Source of the DNA: Favolaschia claudopus
Lineage: Eukaryota; Basidiomycota; Agaricomycetes; Agaricales; Mycenaceae
Direction: 5' to 3'
DNA length: 64,000 nucleotides
Assembly: GCA_037176885.1 (NCBI GenBank)
Contig: JAWWNJ010000228.1
Location: 124,001 to 188,000 of the forward strand
Part shown: positions 43,462 to 55,101 of the stretch, piece by piece
Position numbering within the stretch: the first letter of the stretch is position 1
How the letters are laid out: the number at the start of each line of letters is the position of its first letter
The notes under the pieces: model-generated
Databases searched by the model: none
What the model was told of the DNA's origin: nothing
The model's input: only the letters and a program-made list of their open reading frames with translations
Position numbers and translations under genes: made by a program

Positions 43462-43485
43462 TTCTCATGGGTCAAAGCCCATGAG
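43462..43485. repeat. Small hairpin
   Basis: TCTCATGGG, loop TCAAAG, CCCATGAGA: a perfect 9-bp stem just before the pogo-like relic. Confidence 0.6.
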
Positions 43486-44040
43486 AAGAGTCGACGAAAA
43501 GAAGCAAATATAGCGGCGGCACTGGCGGAGTAAGAGCGGGAGCGCGTCAAGCCCGCCACCCTAGGCAAGCCCAAAAATATCTCGCAATTGTCATTCAAAT
43601 ACGATGACACTATCTCGACGAGTACAAGGTGGTCACAGTATTCGAGAAGCAAACCAAAAGCAGCAAAAAGTCCCCATCGTCACGGAGTGGGCACTCGTGC
43701 AGTTCATGCGCGAGTCCGCGGATCGAGGCTTCCCCCTCATCCTAATGAGATCAACGAGGGGAAGAGGGCGAAGGAAGCTGGGAAGGAGAGGAAGAGGGTC
43801 GAGCGGGAGCGAAGGAAGGAGCTGCGAGCAGAGATTGAGCAGGAGTGGGCTGAGATGAAGCACCAGCACAATGCTGCGGTCGAGAACTGGACTTCCGAGT
43901 GCTCCAAGCTGCAGGAAACTGGTTTGAGGAAGAAAGACCTGCCCCCGAAGCCGAAATTGGGCAAGAAACCGAAGCTGCCGGTCGTGGAGGATGAGGACGA
44001 GGACGAGGAGGACGAGCCAAATGAGAAAGGTGACGTGTGA
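43486..44040 (+). pseudogene. Pogo-like transposase remnant: HTH part fused to charged tail
   Basis: One frame reads TLSRRVQGGHSIREANQKQQ and VTEWALVQFMRESADRGFPL, typical of the CENP-B-like helix-turn-helix of pogo/Fot-type transposases. The frame then switches to a long charged tail (GKERKRVERERRKELRAEIE, then KDLPPKPKLGKKPKLPVVED and an Asp/Glu run). The whole catalytic DDE core is missing between them, and an upstream stop breaks the start. The family call rests on the HTH part only. Confidence 0.55.
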
Positions 44041-45170
44041 CATGCGTTCACCAAGGAGCCGGAATTGTGACATTTGGGATCAATATTTTGTTTCGATCGT
44101 CGTACTACATTTCAAGTTAAAACTGGCCATAGCTTTATGGTATATCTACTTGTTGTATCTTCTAGTAGTTGCCTGAAGAACCTTGGAATTTTTGCGATAC
44201 ATTTGCTGGGCAGAGATCAAAAACATCAAAGCTGATCACCATCGAGCCTCACTACACTGTAATTGTTGACAGAAAGTGCAAACTGTCAATAAGAAATGAC
44301 CGAGGCAGGGTGTTGCTGGAAGGATATCATGAATATCTTGATGCAAAGGCCGTGAAATAGCCCAACCTCTCAGTTGGGAGCGATGATTTGAGATTTTAGC
44401 ATTTAATATATTGGTTAACATTTGGATGACAGGTAAAATAAAAGGATGGTGAATGTTGTAGGCATCCAGGGCAAAGTTGGAACAGCAGAAGTAAAAGCCA
44501 TGCTCATAGTCATAAACACACACTGAGAGTTAATATTCTCACTGCCCTACATAATTAGCCTAACCCTCCAATTACACCTCAGTAGTTTTCAAGTGATTTG
44601 GGTGAAGGAGCGAAGGCCAAAGGTGGGGGAGTTGTATGTCTGGGGGGTTTCCTTCTTCCAGCGTTTTCTCGGTCCGCCGTGCATGGGTGAAGGAGCGCAG
44701 AGCTGAGGGCAGTCGGTGTATGTAAGTGGAAAAAGACGAGAAATGATTGATACACTAGCAGTGAGCCCATGCTTTGCCATGGGATTCCGCTCTACTGCCC
44801 TACAAAAACCAGGTGCCAGTGCCGATCGTCACCGACCTTCGGTCGACTCCTCGCGGCCCCGTGTGCGAGCTCACTCCATCTCAAATGGCTTGGTTTCTTA
44901 CATATAGTAAATACAATGCAAAAATCTCATCTTCTGCCGTTTACGATGTTGAAATGCCTGGGGAAATTTGTTGCCATCCAAGCATCATCTCCCGTCATTG
45001 TTCCTCAGCATAAACGCCTTGCCGAACCTCATCCTCATACCGAAGCATCCTAATTCGGTAATTTTCCCGATATCGGTCATTGCGGCGAGGCTGATTGACA
45101 TCGTATTCGTGTTCGAGGGCTTGATCTAAGGACTGAGTCGGATCTGTGACGAACAAAACAGTAAGCTAGA
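44041..45170. other. No feature recognised
   Basis: Low-complexity and AT-rich stretches are present, with short open frames that lack supporting features. I found no terminal repeats or RNA gene. Confidence 0.35.
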
Positions 45171-45925
45171 CAATACAGCTCCAATTGGGTGGACGCGTAC
45201 CGCCGTGCTTTAGGTGTCATTCAGAAGCTTCTTTCAGCAGAACTGCGCACAGAGTACGAATCTAATGCTGGAATTCTCTGGGCCAAACTGCGCCAGCGCT
45301 TTGAAGCAGAAAATCGTGCCGATTCCGCAATGGGTGTTCTAGCAGAACTTTTTAGCACCAAGCTCGTTATTGAAGGCGAACCAGAGCTCATGGATCGCAA
45401 CAAGATTCTTTCTCATGTAGCTGCTATCAAGACCTGTTTTGATAGGCTTGCACGCCTGGAATTTCCATTTCCCCCAGAGCTTCAGCCTCTCATCCTGCTC
45501 AGCACTCTACCAGATGATAGCTACTGGACAGGCATTAAAGGGAACATTGTGTCCTCTCTTGGTACAGGCATAACTTGGGATAAAGCTCGTGCTCGTCTGA
45601 TCACTCTTGGTAAACTGCCAAAGAGTGAGAACAGCGACGACACTGCTCTAGCTGCTAAATCCACAAACCCTGGCAAGGGAAAGCCATCTGCCAAGGGCGA
45701 TAAACATTGCCTTATACATGGACAAAACAAATCCCGTACTTCCGATAACTGCTATCAGTTGAAGAATCTAGTGCAGGGATCAAAGGACTCCAAGAAGAAT
45801 GACAAGCAGAAGTCTGGGAAAGCGAGACCTAGAAAGCGCTGTGACAAGGCAAATGCCTCTGCTACTACAGATTCTGAATCTGATTCCGATGACTCTGAAC
45901 ATGGACATTTAGCTGTGCCTGTTGT
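45171..45925 (+). pseudogene. gag: Copia gag, truncated at both ends
   Basis: DAYRRALGVIQKLLSAELRT, LWAKLRQRFEAENRADSAMG, LPDDSYWTGIKGNIVSSLGT and KLPKSENSDDTALAAKSTN read as a Copia-type Gag. A Cys/His segment HCLIHGQNKSRTSDNCYQLK stands in the zinc-knuckle position. The 5' end is missing, and the 3' end is cut by the Gypsy LTR starting at 45926. It may belong to the second Copia family at 37.6-42.8 kb (inference). Confidence 0.7.
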
Positions 45926-46250
45926 TGTCAGGGGAACTCCCTCTTTTGGCACTACACAGCCACCTATGACGCAGGCGTCTTGCAGATTTCCCGCTTTCCT
46001 GTCAAATCCCCAAAGCCCTATGTCATCGTGGAGTAAGGCATGTGACTTGGCCCGGGATCATTGCCGATTGCTCCGAGCTTGTGGGAACTAGTTACTATAT
46101 ATGTTTACTGCACCTAGCGTGGGAATCCCCAGCCTTTCTTCTCTTTGGATTCTCCCTCGCTAGGTGCGCTGTGATGTATTCTTAGTAGCTTCTTAATTAA
46201 CTTTGAATTCTCCCTCGCTAGACCCTCGAGACATCTCGGGTCCTAAAGGT
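45926..46250 (+). repeat. 5' LTR of the third Gypsy element (right border approximate)
   Basis: It begins TGTCAGGGGAACTCCC and contains an imperfect stem formed by TGCACCTAGCGTGGGAATCC and GGATTCTCCCTCGCTAGGTG, plus a second TTCTCCCTCGCTAG copy. The right border and primer site are not clear. Confidence 0.6.
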
Positions 46251-46394
46251 TGCAGAAGAAAGGCTCCAAGGGATTAACTGGTCAAGATTGCGCGCTTTGG
46301 CGATTTTTCAGACGCTTCGTCGGACTCCTCCTCTGCTGTCTCGGACGCGCAAACCGCGAATCTTGCCCCCTCCTCCCCCTCTCTAGAACCCACC

Positions 46395-47522
46395 ATGACC
46401 GACTCTGCCGCCGCTGCTGCAGCCGCCGCCGAGCGGATGGATAGGCTCGAGAGGACTGTTGACCGTCTGGTCGAGCTTTTTCAAACTGCTGCCAATCCTT
46501 CCACTACTACTGCTCCGACCCCTGCCGCTCCTCCAGAGCCTCCGGCCGAGAGTCCAGGACTCTTTGCCAACCTCACCCCGGCAGCAAAAACGGTCCTTCG
46601 ACCGAACCCCCCTTTCGTCTTTGACGGCGACCGCTCGGCTGGCCGGGCCTTCCTTCACTCAGCTCGAACTTACATCCGACTGGTTCCGGAGGCGTTTGTC
46701 GAAGGTGGCGAGATGTCCGAGGAAAAGGCAGTGCGTTTCACCATGTCCTTTATGTCCAAAGACTCTGCGCAAAAATGGGCTGAGCGCATGTCCATCAAAA
46801 CCCCTTTCCCCTTCCTCACCTGGGACGCCTTCACCAAGGAGTTCTGCTCACGCTTTGTCGAGGAGAACAAGCAGGACCACGCCCTACACAAAATCGAGTC
46901 TAGGGCATACTATATGGGCTCCCGGGATGTCTTCAAGTACACTGATGACTTTGAAGATCTCTTCGACCTTGCTGGGTTTGCTGACGCATTGGTCAAGGTC
47001 ACCAAGTTCCGCTCTGGCCTTGACCCTGCCATCAATGCGGCCATCACCTCGTCCAGCGACCCCCCAGACCTCCGCGACTACATGGCTTGGCGGACCTGAG
47101 CGTACCGCCAGTACGAATCGCACGTGCGGGCTCGTGCTGCTGGGCTTCTCCCGAAAACCCCCTCAGCTCCGCCAGCCGCTCGCTCACGTCCAGCAGGTGT
47201 CTTCCCTGTTGTCCCTGCGCCTCCTCCTCGGGCCATGCCAGCTCCTGCTCCTCCGCAGGTAGTCCCCATGGACGTTGATCGCACGCGCTCCGGGAGAGGA
47301 CCTCCCCGTGGCTGCTACCGATGCGGCGGTCCACACCTGGCCCGGGATTGCCCCACCCCGGCTGACGTCCGAGCCGCTGATGTCCTTGACGAGGTCATAC
47401 GTCAGCTTGGGTCCGAGCTCCTCTCCGAACTGGTGGCTCGGGTTGCCACCACCGACTCGCTCCCTGAGCCGGAGTCTGTAGTCGCCGAGGAAGAGCAGGG
47501 TTTTCTCCCACGCGACGAGTGA
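46395..47522 (+). pseudogene. gag: Gypsy Gag with one in-frame stop
   Basis: It starts at ATG in CCACCATGACCGAC. An Ala-rich coiled start (AERMDRLERTVDRLVELFQT), a Pro linker and a capsid domain (FDGDRSAGRAFLHSARTYIR, WAERMSIKTPFPFLTWDAFT, YTDDFEDLFDLAGFADALVK) are followed by the TGA at 47097 after AWRT. The same frame then continues through AYRQYESHVRARAAG to a zinc knuckle CYRCGGPHLARDC (one residue shorter than the usual CX2CX4HX4C). The stop would be CGA before a C-to-T change at a CpG. The frame ends at 47522, overlapping the protease frame by a few bases. Confidence 0.8.
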
Positions 47523-48208
47523 GCGGTACGCCCTCGATCGCGTCTCCTAATCGTTTCGCATGTTTGTATGATGAGTCTGCCAATGTTACATCTGTTGAAC
47601 CTGCCGAAATGAAAGACGTACCCCCTGCTCCCCTCCGTTCCCCACGCATCCGGCGAAAGCCTTGGGAACATAGACTTCCTCAGCGCTATACTGTTGCTGC
47701 TGCACCCGGTGCCAACTCCCTGCATCTCCCCCTTGAGATTCAGGCAGTCCAGGACGCCACCAAGCTTTCCCTCGAAGGTCTCGTTGACTGTGGTGCCACC
47801 TCAGACTTCATTGACTCTGAGTTCGCAGCTAAGTCTGGCCTCCCCCTCCGCCGCCTTGCACAGCCCATTCCAGTTTTCAATGTGGATGGCTCGCCAAATG
47901 AGGCTGGTGCGATCCGCGAGGTGGCTGACGTCGTGCTGCAGTATCGTGGTCACTCCGAGCACATGCAGCTCGCTGTTACTCGTCTTGGGAAGCAGAAGCT
48001 CATCCTCGGCTACTCCTGGCTCCGGAAGCATAACCCGGAGATCGACTGGGACACCCGAGAGGTCAAGATGAGCAGATGCCCCAGCGAGTGCTCTACGTGC
48101 CGCACCGAGGTTCGCCTGGAAGCTCGCGCTGCACCCGAGAGTCCCGCCTGGCTGCTGAGATCCTCCGGCAGCTCCGACTTGGTCCCCTTCCATCCATCTG
48201 CGCCATAG
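47519..48208 (+). pseudogene. Gypsy protease region, truncated before RT
   Basis: A frame change from gag near 47519 leads into PNRFACLYDESANVTSV and a retropepsin-like protease with GLVDCGATSDFIDSEFAAKS (DCGA active site) and LILGYSWLRKHNPEIDWDT. The frame stops at 48208. The linker that normally enters RT ([14 protein letters not shown]) is in another frame. Confidence 0.7.
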
Positions 48209-50400
48209 ACTTAGGCGAAGATGAATACGATGACCTGCCAGAGCTGTTTCTTGTAAAGGTTGCAGGAGTGGCAGCTTGGCCAGCGCCTGAGAATAAGAAG
48301 GATGTGCAGCAGTTCCTTGGCTTCACAAACTTCTACCGCCGGTTCATTGCGGGCTTCTCAGACGTTGCTCAAGCCCTCTTCAGACTCACCAAGAAGGGCA
48401 TTGCCTGGACCTGGGGGCCTGAAGAGCAAGCTGCCTTTGACGAGCTCAAGCGGCGGGTGACTCGGGACCCCGTTCTGGTTCTCCCAAACCCCGAACGCCC
48501 GTACCGGCTCGAGGCTGACAGCTCTGACTATGCCACCGGTGCCGTCCTCTCCCAGCAGGGTGACGATGGCAAGTGGCATCCGGTTGCGTTCTACTCCAAA
48601 AGCCTGAACGAGGTGCAGCGGAATTACGAGATTCACGACAAGGAGATGCTTGCGATTGTGCGAGCCCTTGAGGAGTGGCGCCACTTCCTTGAGGGCGCGC
48701 AGCACCCGGTTGAGATCTGGACGGACCACAAAAACCTGGAATATTTCTGGAAGGCCCAGAAGCTCAACCGTCGCCAAGCTCGGTGGTCTCTCTACCTCTC
48801 CCGTTTCGACTTCTCGCTGCACCACCAACCGGGTCGCCTCATGGGTCGCCCTGACGCGCTTTCTCGGAGACCGGACCATGGAGTGCAGGACGATAACCAG
48901 GACGTTACCCTGCTTCGACCCGAGCTGTTCCACGTTCGGGCCACCGAAGCCCTGGTTATTGCTGGCCCTGAGGCTCCCCTCTTGCGCGACATTTGCGATG
49001 CGCTTGCCTGGGAACCCGACCTTGAAGAGCCCATTGCCCTGACTGCCAAGGAACTCCTCAAGGCCCGAGGTGGGCGGTCTGCCCGGTCTTCGGAATGGCG
49101 TATTGAAGGTGGACTCCTTTACTTCCGGGGGAAGGTTGTCGTCCCCCGAGACAAGGACCTCCGCCGACGCATCCTGGAGCAACACCATGACACGCGCGTT
49201 GCAGGCCATGCCGGTCGTTTCAAGACACTGGTGGCCCCAACTGTCGCGCCATGTCGGCCGGTACGTTGCGACTTGTGACTTGTGCTGCCGCACCAAGGCG
49301 CTTCGTAGACTGCCGATTGGTGAGCTCCACCCCACAGAGGCCCCCGAGGAGCGCTGGCACACCGTCTCAGTCGACTTCATTGTCGAGCTTCCCAAGGCCC
49401 ATGGATACGATGCAGTCATGGTCGTTGTCTGTGCCCTTGGGAAGAGAGCGCACTTCATGGAGTGTCACACCACCATTGACGCGGTTGGCGCTGCTCGGCT
49501 GTACTACCGGAACGTCTGGCGCCACCATGGCCTGCCGGAGAAGTACATTTCGGATCGTGGCACCCAGTTCATTGCAGAGTTCACGCGCGAGCTTTGGCGC
49601 CTCGTTGGGGTCACCCCAGCCACTTCTACGGCCTACCATCCGCAGACCGATGGCCAAACGGAGCGCGTTAACCAGGAACTCGAGCAGTACGTCCGGCTCT
49701 TCACCAATTACAAGCAGGACGACTGGGATGAGCTGCTGCCTGCAGCGGAGTTTGCGTACAACAACCACATGCACTCCACGCAACAGGTACCGTTCATGAC
49801 GGACACTGGTCGGCTTCCACGGATGGGCTTTGAGCCCCACGCTGCACGTTCTAGGTTAGAGGCTGTAAACGAGTTCCACAATCGGATTGCGTCAGGGGTT
49901 TCCGAGGCGAAGGCGGCACTCGTCAAGGCCAAGGCAGAGTACAAGCAGTACTATGACCGCCGGCGGACACCAGCTCCAGACATCAAGGGGTGACCGGGTG
50001 TGGGTTGATATCCGCACCACCCGCCCTTCGGTGAAATTCTCCCACCGGCGTATCGGCCCCTTCAAGGTTCTGAAGGTCGTCGGTAATGGTGCCTTCAAAC
50101 TGGAGCTGCCGCCCCGCTACTCTGCCCTCCATCCTGTCTTCCCTGTCGTGAAACTCCAGCTTGTGGAAGCTGATCCATTCCCCACTCGCCCCAGACACCA
50201 AGAGCCGCCACCCGTCCTCGACCGTCCTGGTGACAAGGATGCCAAGATCTGCTACGGGAGTCTATGGTACTGGGTTCGCTGGAAGGGTTATGACCCCCGT
50301 CCCATGATCAATGGGTGAAGCACTCTAATGTCTTTGCCCCGGACGCTGTCACTGCATTTTACCGCAAATACCCTTCTAAACCTCGCTCCATTGCCGTCAC
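48209..50400 (+). pseudogene. Gypsy RNase H, integrase and chromodomain-like tail; RT palm missing
   Basis: [14 protein letters not shown] is joined directly to AWPAPENKKDVQQFLGFTNF, a segment that normally lies after the YxDD motif, so the RT active site is gone. RNase H is clear ([61 protein letters not shown]). The integrase keeps its triad ([27 protein letters not shown]) after a frameshift in the zinc module. The tail WYWVRWKGYD and WVKHSNVFAPDAVTAFYRKY is chromodomain-like but split by an indel. Confidence 0.8.
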
Positions 50401-50530
50401 TGCCTTCGATTCCCTTCCCTTCCCTTCCGTGACCGCTCTTCAACTCCAGCTCAGGTGCGATCTATGCGTCGAGGCGCCGCATTCCAAGGGGGATGATGTC
50501 AGGGGAACTCCCTCTTTTGGCACTACACGC

Positions 50531-51440
50531 ATATCAAGAAATTTTGAGGGGATTGTATTGAGCGTCGCGGTGTCTCTAGCTGAAAGCATGGCAGAGCCGA
50601 CAGAACACTTGAAGAGATGAATTTGATACACCTGGATTCTGGGTCGTGAGGAGGATAAGAGGCGGAGGGGGTAAAGTGGCGCTGAAAACGCTCCGTCCCT
50701 CTCTCCAATTTCCTCGAAGCTCATGAACACCTTTGCAAAACGGAAGAGGATTTTGAAAACTTGTATTATCAAGGGAAACCTTCGCGTCTTCATTTCTGTC
50801 GCCAGAGCATCCACGCCATACTTCACGCTGTTCCCGAGGCACTTCGCATTGGCCCCAGTGGATATAGAAGCCAGTGGACGATGGAGCGTACCATTGGCAA
50901 CTTGGGCGAGGAGATAAAACAGCACCCGAGCCCGTACGCCAATCTAGCTGAGCGCGGTTACCGTCGCTGTCAGTTAAACGCCCTCACACTTCTCGTTCCA
51001 TTCTTGAATCCCGCTCGACCCCTTCCACAAGGGTCTGAAGATCTCGGAAACGGCTACATTCTTCTTCGTGCGCGAGACGAATACCATCAAATCGTTGCTG
51101 GGAAGTATGGGACCGCTATCAGGGATTATTTGGAGGAAGCCGAGGGTGTACCGGCAACGGAAGGATGGATGCCGCGTGTCGCGAGATGGGCGCGCATGAG
51201 GTTACCAAATGGACAGATTGTCCGCTCTGTTTGGAAGGAGAGCAGAATGCTGCAATTGAGGATCGCTCGTAACGTCAAGGTAAAAATTGTTTCGTTCATA
51301 CTAGTATAGCCACTAATTGTTCAAAAATTATAGTACATAGGTGAGGACGACAGCACGCTGTATGCCGAGGTCCAGTTTTTCTTTCAAGCTACAATCAACG
51401 GCCAGGTTAAAACTCTCGCTCTTATTTCGGTATACTCACC
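50531..51440 (+). pseudogene. C-terminal fragment of a CMC/Tnp2-like transposase
   Basis: LYYQGKPSRLHFCRQSIHAI, GYRSQWTMERTIGNLGEEIK, SPYANLAERGYRRCQLNAL and GNGYILLRARDEYHQIVAGK fit the C-terminal part of mushroom CMC transposases. An intron (about 51280-51334) is still recognisable. The 5' end is cut by the Gypsy LTR remnant and the 3' end by inverted Gypsy sequence. Confidence 0.65.
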
Positions 51441-52005
51441 GCCGTGGCCCGAACGTGGAACAGCTCGGGTCGAAGCAGGGTAACGTCCTGGTTATTGTCC
51501 TGCACTCCATGGTCCGGTCTCCGAGAAAGCGCATCGGGGCGACCCATGAGGCGACCCGGTTGGTGGTGCAACGAGAAGTCGAAACGGGAGAGGTAGAGAG
51601 ACCACCGAGCTTGGCGACGGTTGAGCTTCTGGGCCTTCCGGAAATATTCCAGATTTTTGTGGTCCGTCCAGATCTCAACCGGGTGCTGCGCGCCCTCAAG
51701 AAAGTGGCGCCACTCCTCAAGGCTCAAACTCTCGAGCCCATTTGGGAACGTCCGAGCGCGCCGGGGCTGAGTTTTTGGCGTATGCCTCAGCCAGGCGCTG
51801 GGAGACGGTGCTTCCAGCACGGATATCCTCAGAAGGCAGGAACTGGGTGTAGAACACCCGGTCTCCCGGCTCAAGGGGGTCATCCACTTCATCCGCATCA
51901 TCCACTTCATCCACATCATCCTCGTCATCATCCTCGTAGTCCGGGAACAGCTCTGGCAGGTCATCGTATTCATCTTCGCCTAAGTCGATTTCAGGGTCCA
52001 GACTC
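51441..52005 (-). pseudogene. Inverted fragment of the third Gypsy family
   Basis: The minus strand reads [20 protein letters not shown], an Asp-rich stretch, [20 protein letters not shown] and [10 protein letters not shown]. It then jumps to [20 protein letters not shown] and the rest of RNase H, ending [19 protein letters not shown] is deleted here too, with different end points from the copy at 48.25 kb. Confidence 0.8.
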
Positions 52006-52711
52006 GTCCATATGGTCAAGAATCACCTCGAGGCAACAATCTCAACTGCTTAATATCGACCCATGTGGAACAAATAACCCACATTTCTTCCCGACTCAAT
52101 TTTATTGGTTGATCTCAAATCCAAGGTGAAAGAACATATTCTGTGCCTTACTACGAGCATGTGGTCGACTTCTAAATCATGGAAACAACCCCTGATTCTT
52201 GATATTTGGCTGTGCAAGCCATATGGACAACCCCTTCCTATATATTTTGTACCGCATGTACGGACCCAAAATATCGGTACCTCTCCTCGTATTTTTTCAC
52301 AAATGTACTTCGATAGCATCGTACCAATTGTCCCCCATTTTCTGAATATCCCCTGGTGCCAACCCACTGACTGAATCAACCGAGTTAGCAAGAATTACCT
52401 CTTGGAACTCGAACTTACTGCCACACTCGCCCTCCTGTTAAATTCTTCTGGATTCAAATAACAACGGTAATCACAAGCCTTACTTTGTTTTAACGTCTCT
52501 ACCTATAGATCCACCCCTTTGCTTTGAATCCTCCACGACTTGCCGAAATACAGCGGGGTCTTCATCTTCTATCGACTTGTCTCCAGAATCGACAACTTGC
52601 CTAATTGGGATTGGAATTGGACTGAACGGAGCTCAAACCCACTCACCCGTTTATCGTAACCTTACGACTGGTTCAAACGATACTTCGGGGTATTTAATAT
52701 ACGACGTCACA
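52006..52711 (+). repeat. Diverged, 5'-truncated LTR of the young Gypsy family
   Basis: Segments such as CAATTTTATTGGTTGA, TGATATTTGGCTGTGCAAGCC and the end TATACGACGTCACA match the complement of the 969-bp LTR with many differences. The same primer-site sequence TGGAGCCCACCGCGAGGGG follows. Confidence 0.75.
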
Positions 52712-52845
52712 TCTGGAGCCCACCGCGAGGGGTTTTGAAGTGACAATCAGCTCCCTTTCCTTCCCAATATTGAATTCAACCCACCGAATCACCTTCTCTC
52801 GTCCCACCCCATCTCGCATTCCCCGATATATTGCTCGCTCTACCA

Positions 52846-53337
52846 CCATGTCTTCCACACAGGTTCAACCACGGGCTCGCAGCCAGGTTGATATGCCTCT
52901 TGAACGCTCGAGGCGCCCCAAAGAAATTCACGGGCAAACCCAAGGACGTCGCTCGTTTCATTACGCACCTTGACAAGCTTTTTGCTGAAAACAACGTTAC
53001 CTCTGATACGGAACAAATCGAATGCCTGGCCGATTATTGCTCGCGAAACGTGGTTCATATCCTCGAAGGAATGAAACACTACGCTACCCCAGACTGGACG
53101 CACCTTTCCACCGATATGTTGTCCATCTTCGATGCGGATAAGGACCATCAGCGTCATACCCTCAGTGATCTCGTTAAACTCACAAACAAATGGCGCAAAC
53201 AGCGGATTAAATTCATGTCGCAGTGGCGCCGTTATATCCGTGCATATACAAAAGTATCTGGTTGGCTCGAGAACCAGAAGCTTATAACCGAAGCAGAGGC
53301 AGAGCGCTACCTCTGGCATGGCATGCCCTCTGCGCTC
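52846..53337 (+). pseudogene. gag: Gag (capsid N-part) of the young Gypsy family, relic copy
   Basis: The ATG at 52848 gives MSSTQVQPRARSQVDM. After a frameshift near 52900 it reads GAPKKFTGKPKDVARFITHL, LFAENNVTSDTEQIECLADY, MLSIFDADKDHQRHTLSDLV and WRRYIRAYTKVSGWLENQKL, the capsid part that the intact-looking copy at 10.8-20.9 kb lacks. It ends at a junction with Copia sequence at about 53338. Confidence 0.75.
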
Positions 53338-54690
53338 TATGCTGATGCCAATCATGGCGGTTGTCCAGACACTGGCAAAAGCACTGGAGGTTATGTGGTA
53401 ATGATGTGTGGTGGACCAGTGAGCTGGAGGAGCAAGTTGCAATCTACTGTCTCTCTTTCTACTACTGAGGCAGAATATCTTGCTGCCTTGGAAGCTGGGA
53501 AGGAGATCAAGTGGGTGCGCAATTTGCTCCATGAACTGGGCTATGGAGTGTCTGGCCCTTCCCTTCTCCTCATGGACAACCAGTCTGCAATCCAGGTTGC
53601 CAAAAATCTTGAGCACCATGGACGTATGAAGCACTTGGACTTGGCCTTTTACTGGCTCAGAGATCAAGTTGCCAAACGGTTCATCTCTGTGGACTACTCG
53701 GTGTCCACAAAAGTAACCGGAAATGCCGATATTTCGACGCGATCACGTGAGTTTCCCACGGTTTCTGCACCTGGCTGCATACCTTTCAATGTGAGTAGAT
53801 CATTCCCTAAGTTTCTTGGAGATCTTCTCTTTTTACATCACTCTAGAGCTAGTTGAATTCATGATGTTATTGTTTGGCAATGCCAAGTTGTCAACGTTGT
53901 GCAAGAAATTGGTTGCTGTTTGCTCAAATAAGCATGGTTGACCATTTTTGCACAATGCATGCTACATTAGCGCTCTATTGGTATCTTTCAAGCCCTTTGA
54001 ACCATTCCAAATGATGCACTATTGGACCAGAATTGTGGAAACCAGAATTTTCAACCTTTTGCTTAAATTTCAGTATTGCACTCACATTTATGCAAGTTTG
54101 AAGACAGCAGCAATAGCAATAGGCCTCTTAAACACAATCAGTGTTCATTATTAGGTGGAACAACACCAGAACTGATTGAATTGTTGCTTAAAACACCCAA
54201 ATAACTGTCTGACGATCGGTTGAAAGTGACAGACTGAGACAGTCAAAATAAACGCTACAGATATCGACTGTACACAGTTTCTTTTCAACATTGAGTGTTC
54301 GTGCCCACAAAAGGACACCATGCTGAAGAGTCTTGCAAAATCAAAACCATAATTTTCCTCCCGGAACAAGCTGTGTTGCACTGACTTTGTTGATCACCAT
54401 CAAAATACAGCTGATAGATTTGTCCCGCTACAACGGTCTCTCCTGAGCAGCTTTACACATGATATGTATGATATGTGACCAAAATAAAGCAAGGATTACA
54501 CCTATCTAGTTTGCTTCCGAAAATACTACAAATTTGGCAAGCAATAAGCGAATTTCCGGTTACTTTTGTGGACACCGAGTATGTTCCCACTGGAGATCAA
54601 CTTGCAGATATCCTAACTAAAGCCCTTGCACGTCCTATTGTGGAAAAGTTACGTAGTCTGATAGGATTACGGGGGAGATGAGCGAGACTT
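53338..54690 (+). pseudogene. Copia RNase H fragment (copy A), interrupted by a MITE
   Basis: ADANHGGCPDTGKSTGGYVV, SLSTTEAEYLAALEAGKEIK and LLMDNQSAIQVAKNLEHHGR match the Copia copy at 57.3-57.7 kb. The frame is broken at 53696 by an 883-bp element and resumes at 54580 (YVPTGDQLADILTKALA). It runs into the LTR at 54708. Confidence 0.85.
53697..54579. mobile_element. 883-bp non-autonomous element, 28-bp TIRs, TA duplication
   Basis: CTCGGTGTCCACAAAAGTAA... and its complement bound the insert, with TA on each side. The uninterrupted Copia copy reads GTGGACTATGTTCCC at this point, proving the site. The ends match the element at 60393-61896 (shared AAAGTAACCGGAAAT). No coding capacity is seen. 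Confidence 0.88.
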
Positions 54691-54707
54691 GTCTCGTCAC
54701 GGGGGAG

Positions 54708-55101
54708 TGTTGGAATGTGGGTTTTGCCTCTGACATCTCTCACTCTCAAGAGTGTCACCACTTTGATCCTTTATGATCCTATCATCAATATCTGATCCTA
54801 TTGATCCTATGCATCCCTCTGATCCTTTATGATCCTATCATTGATACCGGATCCTGCTGATCCTATGTCCCTGCTGATCCTATGTCCCTTGTTCTCTTTA
54901 TGGTAATCCCCTTGTTCCCAATTAGGTAGTTCCTTTGTGCCCAATTAGGTCTTCCCTTTGTCTACCTACTATATATACAGCCTAGCTAGTGCCTTGAGTC
55001 CTCAGTTCTCACTGTTGACTTCAGGCAAGTATTTACTTCACATTGCAATCTACTAGAGTTCTCACTGTTGACTTCAGACCTCTGTGCTTGCCTGTTCAAC
55101 A
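54708..55101 (+). repeat. Copia left LTR
   Basis: 394 bp; TGATCCTA-rich first third, TATATATACAGCC promoter-like stretch, ends TTCAACA. Confidence 0.85.

Larger units (their letters stand above)
45926..50530 (+). mobile_element. Third Ty3/Gypsy element, RT core deleted, 3' LTR nearly lost
   Basis: The LTR start TGTCAGGGGAACTCCCTCTT occurs at 45926 and again at 50499. The second copy is only 32 bp long (to 50530) before unrelated sequence. Gag, protease, RNase H, integrase and a chromodomain-like tail lie between. Lesions are a TGA in gag (47097), a deletion removing the RT palm near 48250, a frameshift in the integrase zinc region near 49230, one extra G near 49985 and an indel near 50305. 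Confidence 0.8.

Noticed and set aside
45926..46091. Copia gag continuing past 45925 to the stop at 46091
   Set aside because: From 45926 the sequence matches the Gypsy LTR start repeated at 50499, so the frame beyond is accidental.
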